Source: Palsa-360 sp963719875 (GTDB lineage Bacteria; Acidobacteriota; Terriglobia; Acidiferrales; UBA7541). Taken from it: DNA of 64,000 nucleotides. Below, one piece after another: positions 36,383 through 44,228 of the stretch; position 1 is the stretch's first letter, and every line of letters begins with the position of its first letter. The notes under the pieces were generated by a model. It ran no database searches, was not told the origin of the DNA, and saw nothing but the letters and a program-made list of their open reading frames with translations. The stretch spans positions 1,426,001 to 1,490,000 of the forward strand of contig CAVRDJ010000002.1 in assembly GCA_963719875.1 (NCBI GenBank), given 5' to 3'. The position numbers and the translations under genes are program-made.

Positions 36383-37348
36383 ATGGCTGACTTTATTCGC
36401 GACAACATCAACAAGGATGGCATTGACCGCCGGGGATTTCTGCAGTGCATGGCCTGGGCCGGCACCGGGGTCCTCTATACAGTTCACGGAGGCATTCTGA
36501 AATCGCTGCCCCTGATGCAGGGCGCCATGGACAAGATGGACATGGCGAAAATGAAGGGGGCGGATTTCAGTTTCATCCAAATCAGCGACTCCCACATCGG
36601 ATTCAGCAAAGAAGCCAATCCCGACGTCACGGCGACTCTCCAAATCGCCGTCGATCGCATCAACAGCGCGTCGGCGCCCCCGGATTTCCTGTTGCACACG
36701 GGCGATATTTCGCAGCTATCCAAACCATCCGAGTTTGACACGGCCGAGCAGGTGCTCAAGGGCGCCAAAGCGGGACGAATTTTTTACGTTCCGGGCGAGC
36801 ATGACGTCCTCACTGACGACGGCCAGCAATACCTGGATCGCTTCGGCAAAGATACGAAAGGAAAGGGCTGGTACAGCTTTGACCACAAGGGCGCGCACTT
36901 CATTGGCCTCGTCAACGTGGTGGACCTGAAGGCAGGCGGCCTCGGATCGCTCGGCTCCGACCAACTCAAGTGGCTCCAGGATGATGTGAGGGATCTGAAA
37001 AGCAGCACGCCGGTGATCGTGTTCGCGCACATCCCGCTCTGGGCGGTCTATCCCGAATGGGGATGGGGCACCGACGACAGCGAGCAGGCACTGGGATACT
37101 TGAAGCGTTTCGGCTCGGTCTCCGTCCTGAACGGGCATATCCATCAGATCATGCAAAAGGTGGACGGCAACGTCACGTTTCACACGGCGCTTTCCACTGC
37201 ATTCCCTCAACCGGCGCCGGGCACTGCACCATCGCCAGGTCCCATGAAAGTGCCCGCGGACCAATTGCGCAACGTGCTGGGCATTTCCCATGTGAACTAC
37301 GTACAAGGCAACCACTCGCTCGCGATTGTTGATTCCACGCTGGCTTGA
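36383..37348 (+). CDS. Tat-exported metallophosphoesterase
   Basis: 321 residues; GGAGGAG is about ten bases before ATG 36383. The N-terminus has a Tat-type signal (DRRGFLQCMAWAGTGVLYTV, twin arginine at 17-18). The calcineurin-like core follows: FIQISDSHIGFS, FLLHTGDISQL, FYVPGEHDVLTDDG, IVFAHIPLW and SVLNGHIHQIM. The usual GNHE is GEHD here. It is followed by a cupredoxin gene, a DUF2231 gene and an ECF sigma gene on the same strand. The substrate is unknown; Tat export suggests that a metal is loaded in the cytoplasm. Confidence 0.85.
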   Translation: MADFIRDNINKDGIDRRGFLQCMAWAGTGVLYTVHGGILKSLPLMQGAMDKMDMAKMKGADFSFIQISDSHIGFSKEANPDVTATLQIAVDRINSASAPPDFLLHTGDISQLSKPSEFDTAEQVLKGAKAGRIFYVPGEHDVLTDDGQQYLDRFGKDTKGKGWYSFDHKGAHFIGLVNVVDLKAGGLGSLGSDQLKWLQDDVRDLKSSTPVIVFAHIPLWAVYPEWGWGTDDSEQALGYLKRFGSVSVLNGHIHQIMQKVDGNVTFHTALSTAFPQPAPGTAPSPGPMKVPADQLRNVLGISHVNYVQGNHSLAIVDSTLA

Positions 37349-37395
37349 TCCGGCGGGAATCTGAATTTGCAATGAATATTTCAAAGGAGAAAAAA

Positions 37396-37755
37396 ATGAA
37401 AAGAATCAAATTGATGTTTGGATCGGCGGCAATCTTGGCGACGGCGCTTGCTCTCAGCGCCGGAACCGGCCCCAACGCCGCTATGAGCTCCGGCGACAAA
37501 CCCGCAAGCGGCGCCGAAGTGAAGATCGACAACTTCAGCTTCGGCCCGGCAAGCGTCACCGTCCCCGTGGGATCGACGATCACCTGGACAAATCATGACG
37601 ATGTCCCGCATGTCGTCGCCAGCGATGACAAAATTTTCAAGTCGAAGGCCCTCGACACGGATGACCGTTTCTCATTTACCTTCACCAAGCCCGGAACGTA
37701 CGAATATTTCTGCGCGATTCATCCAAAGATGACCGCCAAAGTCGTGGTGCAGTGA
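37396..37755 (+). CDS. Cupredoxin (amicyanin/plastocyanin-like blue copper protein)
   Basis: 119 residues from ATG 37396, six bases after AAAGGAG; two upstream in-frame ATGs lack this. Signal peptide (LMFGSAAILATALALSAG), then the copper fold: VKIDNFSFGPASVTVPVGST, ITWTNHDDVPHVV with the first His, and YEYFCAIHPKMTAKVVV with Cys, His and Met, the full type-1 copper set. It would carry single electrons in the periplasm. Its place after a Tat phosphoesterase and before DUF2231 recurs in acidobacterial and other genomes, but the electron partner is not known. Confidence 0.88.
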   Translation: MKRIKLMFGSAAILATALALSAGTGPNAAMSSGDKPASGAEVKIDNFSFGPASVTVPVGSTITWTNHDDVPHVVASDDKIFKSKALDTDDRFSFTFTKPGTYEYFCAIHPKMTAKVVVQ

Positions 37756-37770
37756 TGCCAGGAGGCCCGG

Positions 37771-38220
37771 ATGAATCCGTTTGATTTGAAGTCGGTGCTC
37801 CTCGCCAAGCACGCACAGCATGTGGCGATGGTCCACTTTCCCATTGCCCTGACTTTTGTAAGCGTCCTCTTTGATTTATTGTCGCTGCGCAAGCAGAGCC
37901 TCGCTCTGCTTCGCGCGGCGTACTACACCGTGGTGGTAGCGGCGATCTCCGCTGTGCCAACCATCGCCACTGGCCTTCTCGCTTGGCAATTGCAACTTGA
38001 GGGCAGCCGTCTCAAGGGCAATCTGAAGCTGCATTTGATCCTGGCGCTTTGTTCCAGCGTGCTGATCTGGCTCGTTTGTTGGCTGCACATCCGGGAACAA
38101 CGCAAACCACTGGCCAGCTCACCGGGGTTCCGTTTGACTGTTGAAGTTGTGGCGGTTGCTCTAACCCTCTTGACCGGGCACGTCGGTGGATTCGTCAGCG
38201 GAGTAAACGGCCCGTTGTAG
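37771..38220 (+). CDS. DUF2231 membrane protein
   Basis: 149 residues with four hydrophobic helices. AGGAGG precedes ATG 37771 and the cupredoxin stop is only 15 bp upstream. The family pattern is HVAMVHFPIALTFVSVLFDL, VPTIATGLLAWQLQ, LKLHLILALCSSVLIWLVCW and LLTGHVGGFVSG; the conserved histidines (first helix HFP, GHxGG at the end) suggest heme or metal binding. DUF2231 proteins often sit next to cupredoxins and cytochromes, so a redox role in the membrane is likely but unproved. Confidence 0.8.
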   Translation: MNPFDLKSVLLAKHAQHVAMVHFPIALTFVSVLFDLLSLRKQSLALLRAAYYTVVVAAISAVPTIATGLLAWQLQLEGSRLKGNLKLHLILALCSSVLIWLVCWLHIREQRKPLASSPGFRLTVEVVAVALTLLTGHVGGFVSGVNGPL

Positions 38221-38328
38221 ACCATCGCATCATTGCCTTTGCGCACTCAAGGGGATCGAACTTCAAGTCGTTGAGATTCTCAATTTCTGTGAACGATCCA
38301 TAGGAAAAATTTGAAAGGGGAGAAGGGC

Positions 38329-38910
38329 ATGCTGTTGAAGGTCAAAGAAGAAGGCAATGATAGCGCCATTCCTGAGGAGGAAATCATTCGACAGGCCCAG
38401 CAGGGCAACGCCGGAGCATTCGAGCAGCTCTACCGGCGATACTGCAACCGCGTTTACCACCTATGCCTCCGCATGGTGAAAAACGAGGCCGAAGCCGAAG
38501 ACCTGACCCAGGAGGCGTTCTTACGGGTCTTCCGCAAGATTGACACGTTTCAGGGAAAATCCGCATTCTCCACGTGGCTCCATCGGGTGTCCGTGAATAC
38601 CGTGCTGATGAGCCTGCGCAAAAAGAAGCGAGCGGAAGTTCCTTTGGAGAACGATGACCATTATGAGGAGGAACCCGGCGTGCCGCGTCAGATACCGGGT
38701 AGTCCGGATCCATCGCTCGTCGGACTTTTCGATCGGGAAAATCTGAAGCGTGCACTGAGTCAGATGCCCGAGGGATACAAGCGGATGCTAGTCCTTCACG
38801 ATTTGCTTGGCTACGAACACAACGAGATCGCTGTGCTGGTGAAATGCTCGGCAGGCAATTCCAAGTCGCAGTTGCACAAGGCTCGAGTGCGCATGCGTGC
38901 TCTACTATAA
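38329..38910 (+). CDS. ECF RNA polymerase sigma factor
   Basis: 193 residues; GGGGAG lies before ATG 38329. Region 2: AFEQLYRRYCNRVYHLCLRM, EAEDLTQEAFLRVFRKIDTF and STWLHRVSVNTVLMSLRKKK; region 4: SQMPEGYKRMLVLHDLLGYE and NEIAVLVKCSAGNSKSQLHK. No anti-sigma gene follows; instead a non-coding stretch begins. It may be the regulator of the cupredoxin-DUF2231 set upstream, or be controlled in another way. Confidence 0.88.
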   Translation: MLLKVKEEGNDSAIPEEEIIRQAQQGNAGAFEQLYRRYCNRVYHLCLRMVKNEAEAEDLTQEAFLRVFRKIDTFQGKSAFSTWLHRVSVNTVLMSLRKKKRAEVPLENDDHYEEEPGVPRQIPGSPDPSLVGLFDRENLKRALSQMPEGYKRMLVLHDLLGYEHNEIAVLVKCSAGNSKSQLHKARVRMRALL

Positions 38911-39440
38911 AAATTTGGCGATGCCGCTCCGGTACTCGCCTGCGACTTTCTCAAAATTGTCTCGATTTTGATGCGCCGGCCTTGAGGCAGGCAATCTGAG
39001 TCAAGTAGGCGCCCGTCTGAAGGCGGGCGCTATAGGAACCAAGACCGTGTGAGGCTGGCTAAGGCGGCAGCCAAGAATCAATTTTGCACCGCGCCGGTCG
39101 CTCAAACTTCACCGAAACTTGTATGTTCTCCTTGCTCTTTTCCACAGGGCAGTTTTTCCCTCTGTCGAGAAAAAAATACCCTAATTCCTTTAGTCCCTTG
39201 GAAATAATCCTGTAGAGCCTTTCGTTTTCAGTCCTGAAATCGGATGGAGGTTTGGCCTTGTTTTTGCCCGGTAAATCTGCCTCCCTCGACCCCCATCGTC
39301 CCCCTGGCCTCTGCTCGCGGGCCTTGCAAAGCGAAAGCGGGCGCGAAACATTGTGCTCGCGCGCCTCGTCAACGAGGATCGGCAAACGAGCTATTTGCTG
39401 GGCTGGGCCTGCGTGGGCCAGCTGAGGGGGACGAATCGGG
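38911..39440. other. Intergenic region with one palindrome
   Basis: 530 bp between the ECF sigma gene and the HD-GYP gene. Besides the palindrome at 39005-39032 nothing is certain. A 108-codon reverse ORF (39059-39385) has no ribosome binding site and no recognisable family, so it is not called. Confidence 0.45.
39005..39032. repeat. Short palindrome TAGGCGCCCGTC…GGCGGGCGCTATA
   Basis: GCGCCCGTC and GGCGGGCGC (with TAG/CTA at the ends) form a hairpin of about 10 bp around TGAA. It resembles the family A palindromes in design (TAG…CTA ends) but has another core. Confidence 0.6.
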
Positions 39441-40439
39441 ATGACTGCGTCAATTCTGGTTGTGATCGCTGATCCGGAGAACCGCGAAAATTGGAAACAG
39501 CTGCTGGAGAATCAAGGCTACCAGATCATTGCCATCGCGACCGGGGAACGGGTTCCCGATTTGTGCGCGCATCTTCGGCCGGACCTCGTGCTGATGGAAG
39601 CCGGCTTGCCGGATGTATCGGGCCTCGAGATTTGCCGCCGGCTGAAAGACGATCCGCGCAACAAGCTCACGCCGGTTATTTTGATCGAGAAACTGTCCGG
39701 CGATCCAAATCTTTCCACCTCGCGGGGCGCAGAGGCCGACGATGTGTGGGGAGCGCGCCCGACGCGCTGGGAGGCGCTTACGAGGATTCATTCGTTGTTA
39801 CAACTCAAATCCTACATCGATGAACAAGGCGAAGCGGTGGTCCTTTCGCTGGCGCGCACGATCGAAGCGCGCGACAGCTATACGCGGGGCCACTGTGAAA
39901 GGCTGGCGACGTCGGCCGTGCAACTGGGACTTAAAGTCGGCCTGTCCGTCGAACAGGTCGAGGCGCTGCGCGTCGCCGGGATCGTTCACGACGTCGGCAA
40001 AGTGGCTGTCCCCGATTCCGTCCTGTTGAAAGCGGGGCCGCTCACCCCACAGGAAACCGCGATCATGCGGCGGCATCCCGTCGAAGGCGAGCGCATCTGC
40101 TCACCGTTGAAATCGCTTCGCCGCGTGCTTCCCATCATTCGCCACCACCACGAGCGGATGGACGGGAGCGGCTATCCTGACGGCCTCCGCGGAGACGCGA
40201 TCCCGCTCGTCGCTCGCATCCTTCAAATTGTGGACATCTATGACGCCTTGACCACGGACCGGCCTTACCGCGAAGCTTTCTCCGCCGGCCAGGCGCTGGC
40301 CACTCTTTACAATGAAGCCGATCGTGGATGGCTGGATATGGACCTGGTCCGGGTTTTTGCGCCTGTGGCCGCCGCGCCCAAATCCACACGAGACAGTGAA
40401 GTTTCGGGGAAAATCGAAAAAATGCGGCACATCGTTTAA
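39441..40439 (+). CDS. HD-GYP cyclic-di-GMP phosphodiesterase with degenerate receiver domain
   Basis: 332 residues. The N-terminal receiver fold (ILVVIADPENRENWKQLLEN) has Glu53 where the phosphoacceptor Asp is expected (VLMEAGLPDVSGLEICRRL), and the conserved K-P is R-P (WGARPTRWE). From about residue 130 the HD-GYP domain is intact: LARTIEARDSYTRGHCERLA, AGIVHDVGKVAVPDS (H183, D184), HHHERMDGSGYPDGL and DIYDALTTDRPYR. This suggests a phosphodiesterase that does not depend on phosphorylation, or is locked in an on-like state by the Glu. It stands alone on the forward strand with GGGGG before the ATG. Confidence 0.87.
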   Translation: MTASILVVIADPENRENWKQLLENQGYQIIAIATGERVPDLCAHLRPDLVLMEAGLPDVSGLEICRRLKDDPRNKLTPVILIEKLSGDPNLSTSRGAEADDVWGARPTRWEALTRIHSLLQLKSYIDEQGEAVVLSLARTIEARDSYTRGHCERLATSAVQLGLKVGLSVEQVEALRVAGIVHDVGKVAVPDSVLLKAGPLTPQETAIMRRHPVEGERICSPLKSLRRVLPIIRHHHERMDGSGYPDGLRGDAIPLVARILQIVDIYDALTTDRPYREAFSAGQALATLYNEADRGWLDMDLVRVFAPVAAAPKSTRDSEVSGKIEKMRHIV

Positions 40440-40473
40440 GAATTTTTTCGCGAGCCACTCCCGCGGTCCAAAC

Positions 40474-40770
40474 TCAACCCCCGGCAATCGCTCCAATGAT
40501 GAGGAATGGCTCCGCGCCCGAAGTGATTTCTTTGGGCAAGGGGGCGTCCGGCGCTTCATGGGACCAATCTTCCGAGCAGACAAAGAAACGCAGGAACGGG
40601 CGGCGCTCGTGCGTGACGTGGTCGCGGATCGTGCCGCGCAGCACCGGATAGGAGTTTTCCAGTGCGTCAAGGACCGAGCGTTGCGTCGCCGGGCCATGGA
40701 CTTCAATCGTCACCTCGCCGCTTACGCGCGCAAGCGTTCGCAAATGCTGCGGCAATACAACCCGGATCAT
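40474..40770 (-). CDS. MoaD/ThiS-family ubiquitin-like protein
   Basis: 98 residues, overlapping the BNR-repeat gene by ATGA (40770-40767). Beta-grasp pattern VVLPQHLRTLARVSGEVTIE … VLDALENSYPVLRGTIRD and the C-terminal Gly-Gly (FLIIGAIAGG). The diglycine end is the site of adenylation and sulfur or protein conjugation in MoaD, ThiS and Urm1 proteins. No moaE, thiG or E1-like gene lies near, so it probably is not the molybdopterin or thiamine carrier. The pairing with a BNR-repeat protein seems a conserved but unexplained association. Confidence 0.8.
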   Translation of the reverse strand: MIRVVLPQHLRTLARVSGEVTIEVHGPATQRSVLDALENSYPVLRGTIRDHVTHERRPFLRFFVCSEDWSHEAPDAPLPKEITSGAEPFLIIGAIAGG

Positions 40771-41951
40771 GGCAGCGTCTGAACCTCGACGGAAAGCACG
40801 GCCGGAAGATCGCGCACGATCGGCGCCCAGTTATTTCCGGCGTCGGCCGAAGCATACACCTGCCCGCCGGTGGTGCCAAAATACACGCCGCAGGAATCGA
40901 GCGAGTCGACAGCCATCGCGTCGCGCAACACGTTGACGTAGCAATCGCTCTGCGGCAGGCCTTTGGCCAGCGGCTCCCACTCGTTTCCGCCCGTGCGGCT
41001 GCGATAGACGCGCAATTTGCCGTCCAGTGGAAAGTGTTCCGAGTCGCTCTTGATCGGGACGACGTAGACGGTCTCCGGCTCGTGCGCGTGCACGTCAATC
41101 ACGAATCCGAAGTCGGTCGGCAAGTCTCCGCTGACCTCGCGCCAGCTATCGCCGGCGTCGTCGGTGCGCATTACGTCCCAGTGTTTCTGCATGAACAGCG
41201 TGTTCGGGCGCGACCGGTGCTGCGCGATGCGGTGAACGCAGTGTCCCACCTCGGCCGTCGGGTCCGGAATATGTTCTGACCGGAGCCCTTGATTGATCGG
41301 CTTCCAGGTTTTTCCTCCGTCATCGGTGCGAAACGCGCCCGCGGCCGAAATAGCGATGAATATTCGTTTCGGATCTTTGGGATCGAGCAGGATGGTGTGC
41401 AGGCACATCCCGCCGGCTCCCGGCTGCCAGCGAGGTCCGGTGTCATTGCCGCGAAGCCCCGGCAGCTCATGCCAAGTTTTCCCGCCGTCGGTCGAGCGGA
41501 ACAGGGCCGCATCCTCAATTCCGGCGTAAACCGTGTCTACTTCCGTGAGTGACGGTTCGATATGCCAGACGCGCTTGAACTCCCAGGGATGTTGCGTACC
41601 GTCATACCACTGGTGCGTCGTCAACGGCTTGCCGGTCTGATCCGATGCGTCATACACGAACTTGTTGCTCTCACCCACCGGCCCTGCGCCCGGAGCGGGC
41701 GGCTTCTCCCCAGCCGATCCCGGTTGATGCCACGTCTTGCCGCCGTCGTCGGAGCGTTGAATGATTTGCCCGAACCAGCCGGACGTTTGCGACGCATAAA
41801 GACGATTGGGATCAACGGGAGACCCTTTGACGTGGTAGATTTCCCAGCCGGCAAAGTGAGGACCGCTGACATCCCACTTTTGCCGCTTGCCGTCCGAAGA
41901 AAGGATAAATGCGCCCTTCCGTGTCCCGACGAGTACTCGCACTTTGCTCAT
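40767..41951 (-). CDS. BNR/Asp-box repeat (sialidase-like, Sortilin-like) beta-propeller protein
   Basis: 394 residues from ATG 41951 (AAGGAG eight bases upstream). Several Asp-boxes S-x-D-x-G-x-T-W are visible: RSDDGGKTWHQPGS, RSTDGGKTWHELPG, RTDDGGKTWKPINQ and RTDDAGDSWREVSG, plus SADAGNNWAPI near the end. There is no signal peptide, so it is a cytoplasmic six- or seven-bladed propeller. Database names such as exo-alpha-sialidase are based on these repeats; the catalytic arginines of sialidases are not evident. It is translated together with the MoaD/ThiS protein. Confidence 0.8.
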   Translation of the reverse strand: MSKVRVLVGTRKGAFILSSDGKRQKWDVSGPHFAGWEIYHVKGSPVDPNRLYASQTSGWFGQIIQRSDDGGKTWHQPGSAGEKPPAPGAGPVGESNKFVYDASDQTGKPLTTHQWYDGTQHPWEFKRVWHIEPSLTEVDTVYAGIEDAALFRSTDGGKTWHELPGLRGNDTGPRWQPGAGGMCLHTILLDPKDPKRIFIAISAAGAFRTDDGGKTWKPINQGLRSEHIPDPTAEVGHCVHRIAQHRSRPNTLFMQKHWDVMRTDDAGDSWREVSGDLPTDFGFVIDVHAHEPETVYVVPIKSDSEHFPLDGKLRVYRSRTGGNEWEPLAKGLPQSDCYVNVLRDAMAVDSLDSCGVYFGTTGGQVYASADAGNNWAPIVRDLPAVLSVEVQTLP

Positions 41952-42038
41952 CTTTTCCGCTCCTTTTTGAATTTCCAGCGAGTCTGAATCAAATTTCTTC
42001 CTTCGGCGCCTCCGAACATGCTTCCGGTGTGGCCCAGG

Positions 42039-42470
42039 CTAGCTCCGCAAAGGAATGAGTGAGCGCAGCCGGTCGTCGCGCAAGTAAATTCCTCCCCAGA
42101 CTAACACGCCGATATAAACCGGAAACAACACTTCGCCGAAGAGCGAATTTCCGGTGGGGAGTTGAATCGCGATCGCGCCACCCAGGTAGCCCGTCAGCAG
42201 GATCGCGCCAAGGATCGAAGTGTGCGGAATTAAATATAGGACAACACACAGGAGCTCGACGATCCCGATATCAACAGCGAGGCGCAAAGGAAATCCGAGC
42301 TTCGCGAATGCCTCCACGACTGGTGCTGGCTTCGTCAGATGAATGAAAGCGTCGAAAACCATGAATGCCGCGACCAGACCGCTCGTGACGCGCCCGATCC
42401 ACAAGGAATTCTTCGAGACGGAACCGGCTCGAGTCGCTGCTTGCGTAGTTGGTCGAGCAGCTGAATCCAT
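42039..42470 (-). CDS. DoxX-family membrane protein
   Basis: 143 residues, four hydrophobic helices (GRVTSGLVAAFMVFDAFIHL, VDIGIVELLCVVLYLIPHTS, ILGAILLTGYLGGAIAIQL, FPVYIGVLVWGGIYL). AAGGAG lies before the ATG. A TGTCGA-N16-TCGAC promoter of the ECF42 type is at 42558-42584, 88 bp before the start, so the gene likely belongs to the regulon of the sigma factor at 45492. DoxX proteins are small membrane proteins often linked with oxidative or thiol stress; the exact reaction is unknown. Confidence 0.8.
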   Translation of the reverse strand: MDSAARPTTQAATRAGSVSKNSLWIGRVTSGLVAAFMVFDAFIHLTKPAPVVEAFAKLGFPLRLAVDIGIVELLCVVLYLIPHTSILGAILLTGYLGGAIAIQLPTGNSLFGEVLFPVYIGVLVWGGIYLRDDRLRSLIPLRS

Positions 42471-42557
42471 AAATTATGTTTCTCCTTGGCGTAAAAAGTT
42501 AAATCCGGGAACGCCTAACGAATCTTGTGTCTGAGCTGAATGCTCCTTCGTGAGATA

Positions 42558-42584
42558 GTCGAACGGCAAACTTCAAAATCGACA
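42558..42584 (-). promoter_or_regulatory. ECF42-type promoter before the DoxX gene
   Basis: On the reverse strand: TGTCGA (42584-42579), 16 bases, TCGAC (42562-42558). The same spacing and boxes occur at three other starts in this cluster. It lies just after the stop of the YCII gene at 42588. Confidence 0.7.
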
Positions 42585-42587
42585 GCC

Positions 42588-43022
42588 TCACTGTGATTGT
42601 TTCTTCGTTTTCGCTAGCTCTTTCCCCAATTCCGCCGCGCGATCAACCGCCTCGCTGGGCGCGAAATCCCCCAACTCGAAAAACTGGCGAATCTCGATCT
42701 CGCCTTCCTGGCCTTCGCCGTGGGGATTGGGGACGCGCTTGGCCCATTCGATCGCCTCGGCCTTCGATTTGACATTGATGATCCAGTAGCCCGCGATCAG
42801 TTCCTTCGTTTCGGGAAACGGCCCGTCGATCACCGTGCGCTTCCCTCCCGAGAATCTGATGCGCGCGCCCTTCGCGCTGGACTGCAGTCCCGAAAGATCG
42901 ACCAGCACGCCGGCTTTCATCAGCTCTTCGTTGTACTTCCCCATGGCGGAGAGAAGCTCCTCGCTCGGCAACTTCCCCGCCTCGGAATCCTTATTCGCTT
43001 TGACGATCATCATGAATCGCAT
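42588..43022 (-). CDS. DGPF/YCII-domain protein (copy 1 of the cluster)
   Basis: 144 residues; ATG 43022 is preferred to 43028 because AGGAG then stands eight bases upstream. Family marks: FMMIVKANKDSEAGKLPSEE, LVDLSGLQSSAKGARIRFSG, VIDGPFPETKELIAGYWIIN and AIEWAKRVPNPHG. The DGPF motif (here DGPF itself) names the family. Such proteins form dimers like the muconolactone isomerases; no reaction is established. It follows the VOC gene with a family A palindrome between them. Confidence 0.88.
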   Translation of the reverse strand: MRFMMIVKANKDSEAGKLPSEELLSAMGKYNEELMKAGVLVDLSGLQSSAKGARIRFSGGKRTVIDGPFPETKELIAGYWIINVKSKAEAIEWAKRVPNPHGEGQEGEIEIRQFFELGDFAPSEAVDRAAELGKELAKTKKQSQ

Positions 43023-43045
43023 GGTCATGTCTCCTGACTTTTTAG

Positions 43046-43117
43046 TAGCGCAGGCTTCAGCCTGCGGGGCTTGAACTGAATCAACTTCTTAAAGGCCGCA
43101 GGCTGAAGCCTGCGCTA
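43046..43117. repeat. REP-like palindrome, family A, copy 2
   Basis: Arms TAGCGCAGGCTTCAGCCTGC and GCAGGCTGAAGCCTGCGCTA around a 32-base centre. It fills the gap between the VOC gene (stop at 43124, 7 bp away) and the next YCII gene. Confidence 0.88.
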
Positions 43118-43123
43118 CCTGTC

Positions 43124-43597
43124 TCACGCCTGCTCGTAAGCCTGTTGCAAGCGTCGAATGTCAATCTTGTCCATCTGCATCAGTGCTTGCATCACTCGGC
43201 CGGTTTTTACCCGATCGGGGTCGCTCATCAACTTGGGAAGCGCGGTCGGAACGATTTGCCAGGAGACGCCAAACTTGTCCTGCAGCCACCCGCATTGCTG
43301 TTTTGCTCCGCCCTCGGAAAGCTTCTCCCACAGGTCATCGACTTCTTCTTGCGTCTCGCAATTCACGACGAACGAAACAGCCGGAGAGAACTTGAATTGC
43401 GGCCCGCCGTTTAACGCGATGAATTCCTGCCCGTCAATCTGAAACGTGGCGATCATCACCGTTCCCTTGGGTCCCGGCCCATGTTCGCCGTAACGATTGA
43501 CCTTTCCAATCTTCGAGTTCTTGAAAATGGAGACATAAAAATTGGCGGCCTCCTCGGCCTTCCCATCGAACCACAAGAATGGTGTAATTTTTTGCAT
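43124..43597 (-). CDS. VOC-superfamily protein, PhnB-like (3-demethylubiquinone-9 methyltransferase-like fold)
   Basis: 157 residues from ATG 43597; the in-frame extension to 43726 overlaps the previous gene and lacks family sequence. Pattern: ITPFLWFDGKAEEAANFYVS, IFKNSKIGKVNRYGEHGPGP, MIATFQIDGQEFIALNGGPQ, FSPAVSFVVNCETQEEVDDL and WLQDKFGVSWQIVPTALPKL. These PhnB-type glyoxalase-fold proteins occur regularly beside ECF42 sigma factors and DGPF proteins. The substrate is unknown. Confidence 0.88.
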   Translation of the reverse strand: MQKITPFLWFDGKAEEAANFYVSIFKNSKIGKVNRYGEHGPGPKGTVMIATFQIDGQEFIALNGGPQFKFSPAVSFVVNCETQEEVDDLWEKLSEGGAKQQCGWLQDKFGVSWQIVPTALPKLMSDPDRVKTGRVMQALMQMDKIDIRRLQQAYEQA

Positions 43598-43722
43598 CTC
43601 TTTCGTCTCCCTTCCTGACGCAGCCCGTGGGTGAATCCCCGGCCTGTTGTTCGCGTGGCTGCGTTTGCTCCTGTCCGGCGAGGCGGGGAGTCCACGCCGC
43701 CTTCCCGCCTCACCGGCTCCTT

Positions 43723-44103
43723 TCATGCTCTAGCTGCCGTTTGAGTTTGGGAAATTTGGTCCGCGTAAGTGGCCTCGTGGAGCTGGCGAAGCTCGCACTC
43801 ACCATCAGCGGCGTAGCCGAGGAAATACTTTGCCAATTCGATTGCGTGTTCCTTGGAATTCGCTTGAAGGATGGCGAGCCCGCCGATCAGTTCTTTGGTC
43901 TCCGCGAACGGCCCGTCGGTCACCAACATCTTGCCGTTGGACTTTCGTACGCGTGCACCCGTGGCGCTGGGCATGCATCCCTCAACCGCCAGCAGCCATC
44001 CCGCTTTCATCCCTTCTTCAATCAATTTCCCCATACTGGCCATTTCTTCCGGAGTTGGGGGAGCCGTTCTTTCCACGGTCTTGTAAACACTTAGGAATTT
44101 CAT
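43723..44103 (-). CDS. DGPF/YCII-domain protein (copy 2)
   Basis: 126 residues. MKFLSVYKTVERTAPPTPEE, GWLLAVEGCMPSATGARVRK, LVTDGPFAETKELIGGLAIL and AIELAKYFLGYAADGECELR are the family blocks. An ECF42-type promoter lies at 44182-44208, about 80 bp before the ATG. It is probably the first gene of a transcript with the VOC gene and maybe the next YCII gene. Confidence 0.88.
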   Translation of the reverse strand: MKFLSVYKTVERTAPPTPEEMASMGKLIEEGMKAGWLLAVEGCMPSATGARVRKSNGKMLVTDGPFAETKELIGGLAILQANSKEHAIELAKYFLGYAADGECELRQLHEATYADQISQTQTAARA

Positions 44104-44181
44104 GATGGAGTCTCCTTAGACTAATCCTGAGTTAACTTGTCAAAAAATCATGAGCGGGCGTTGATCGCCGCTCTCCTGTAT

Positions 44182-44208
44182 GTCGAATGAACTGCCGTGG
44201 ATTCGACA
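44182..44208 (-). promoter_or_regulatory. ECF42-type promoter before YCII copy 2
   Basis: Reverse strand: TGTCGA (44208-44203), 16 bases, TCGAC (44186-44182). With the next base the two boxes are exact inverted copies (TGTCGA…TCGACA), so the element is symmetric. Confidence 0.7.
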
Positions 44209-44228
44209 CTGTCCGCTCCCTGCACTCA

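Noticed and set aside
39059..39385. 108-codon reverse ORF before the HD-GYP gene
   Set aside because: No ribosome site and composition unlike a protein (many Arg/Pro/Gly from GC-rich DNA in the first half); no family seen.
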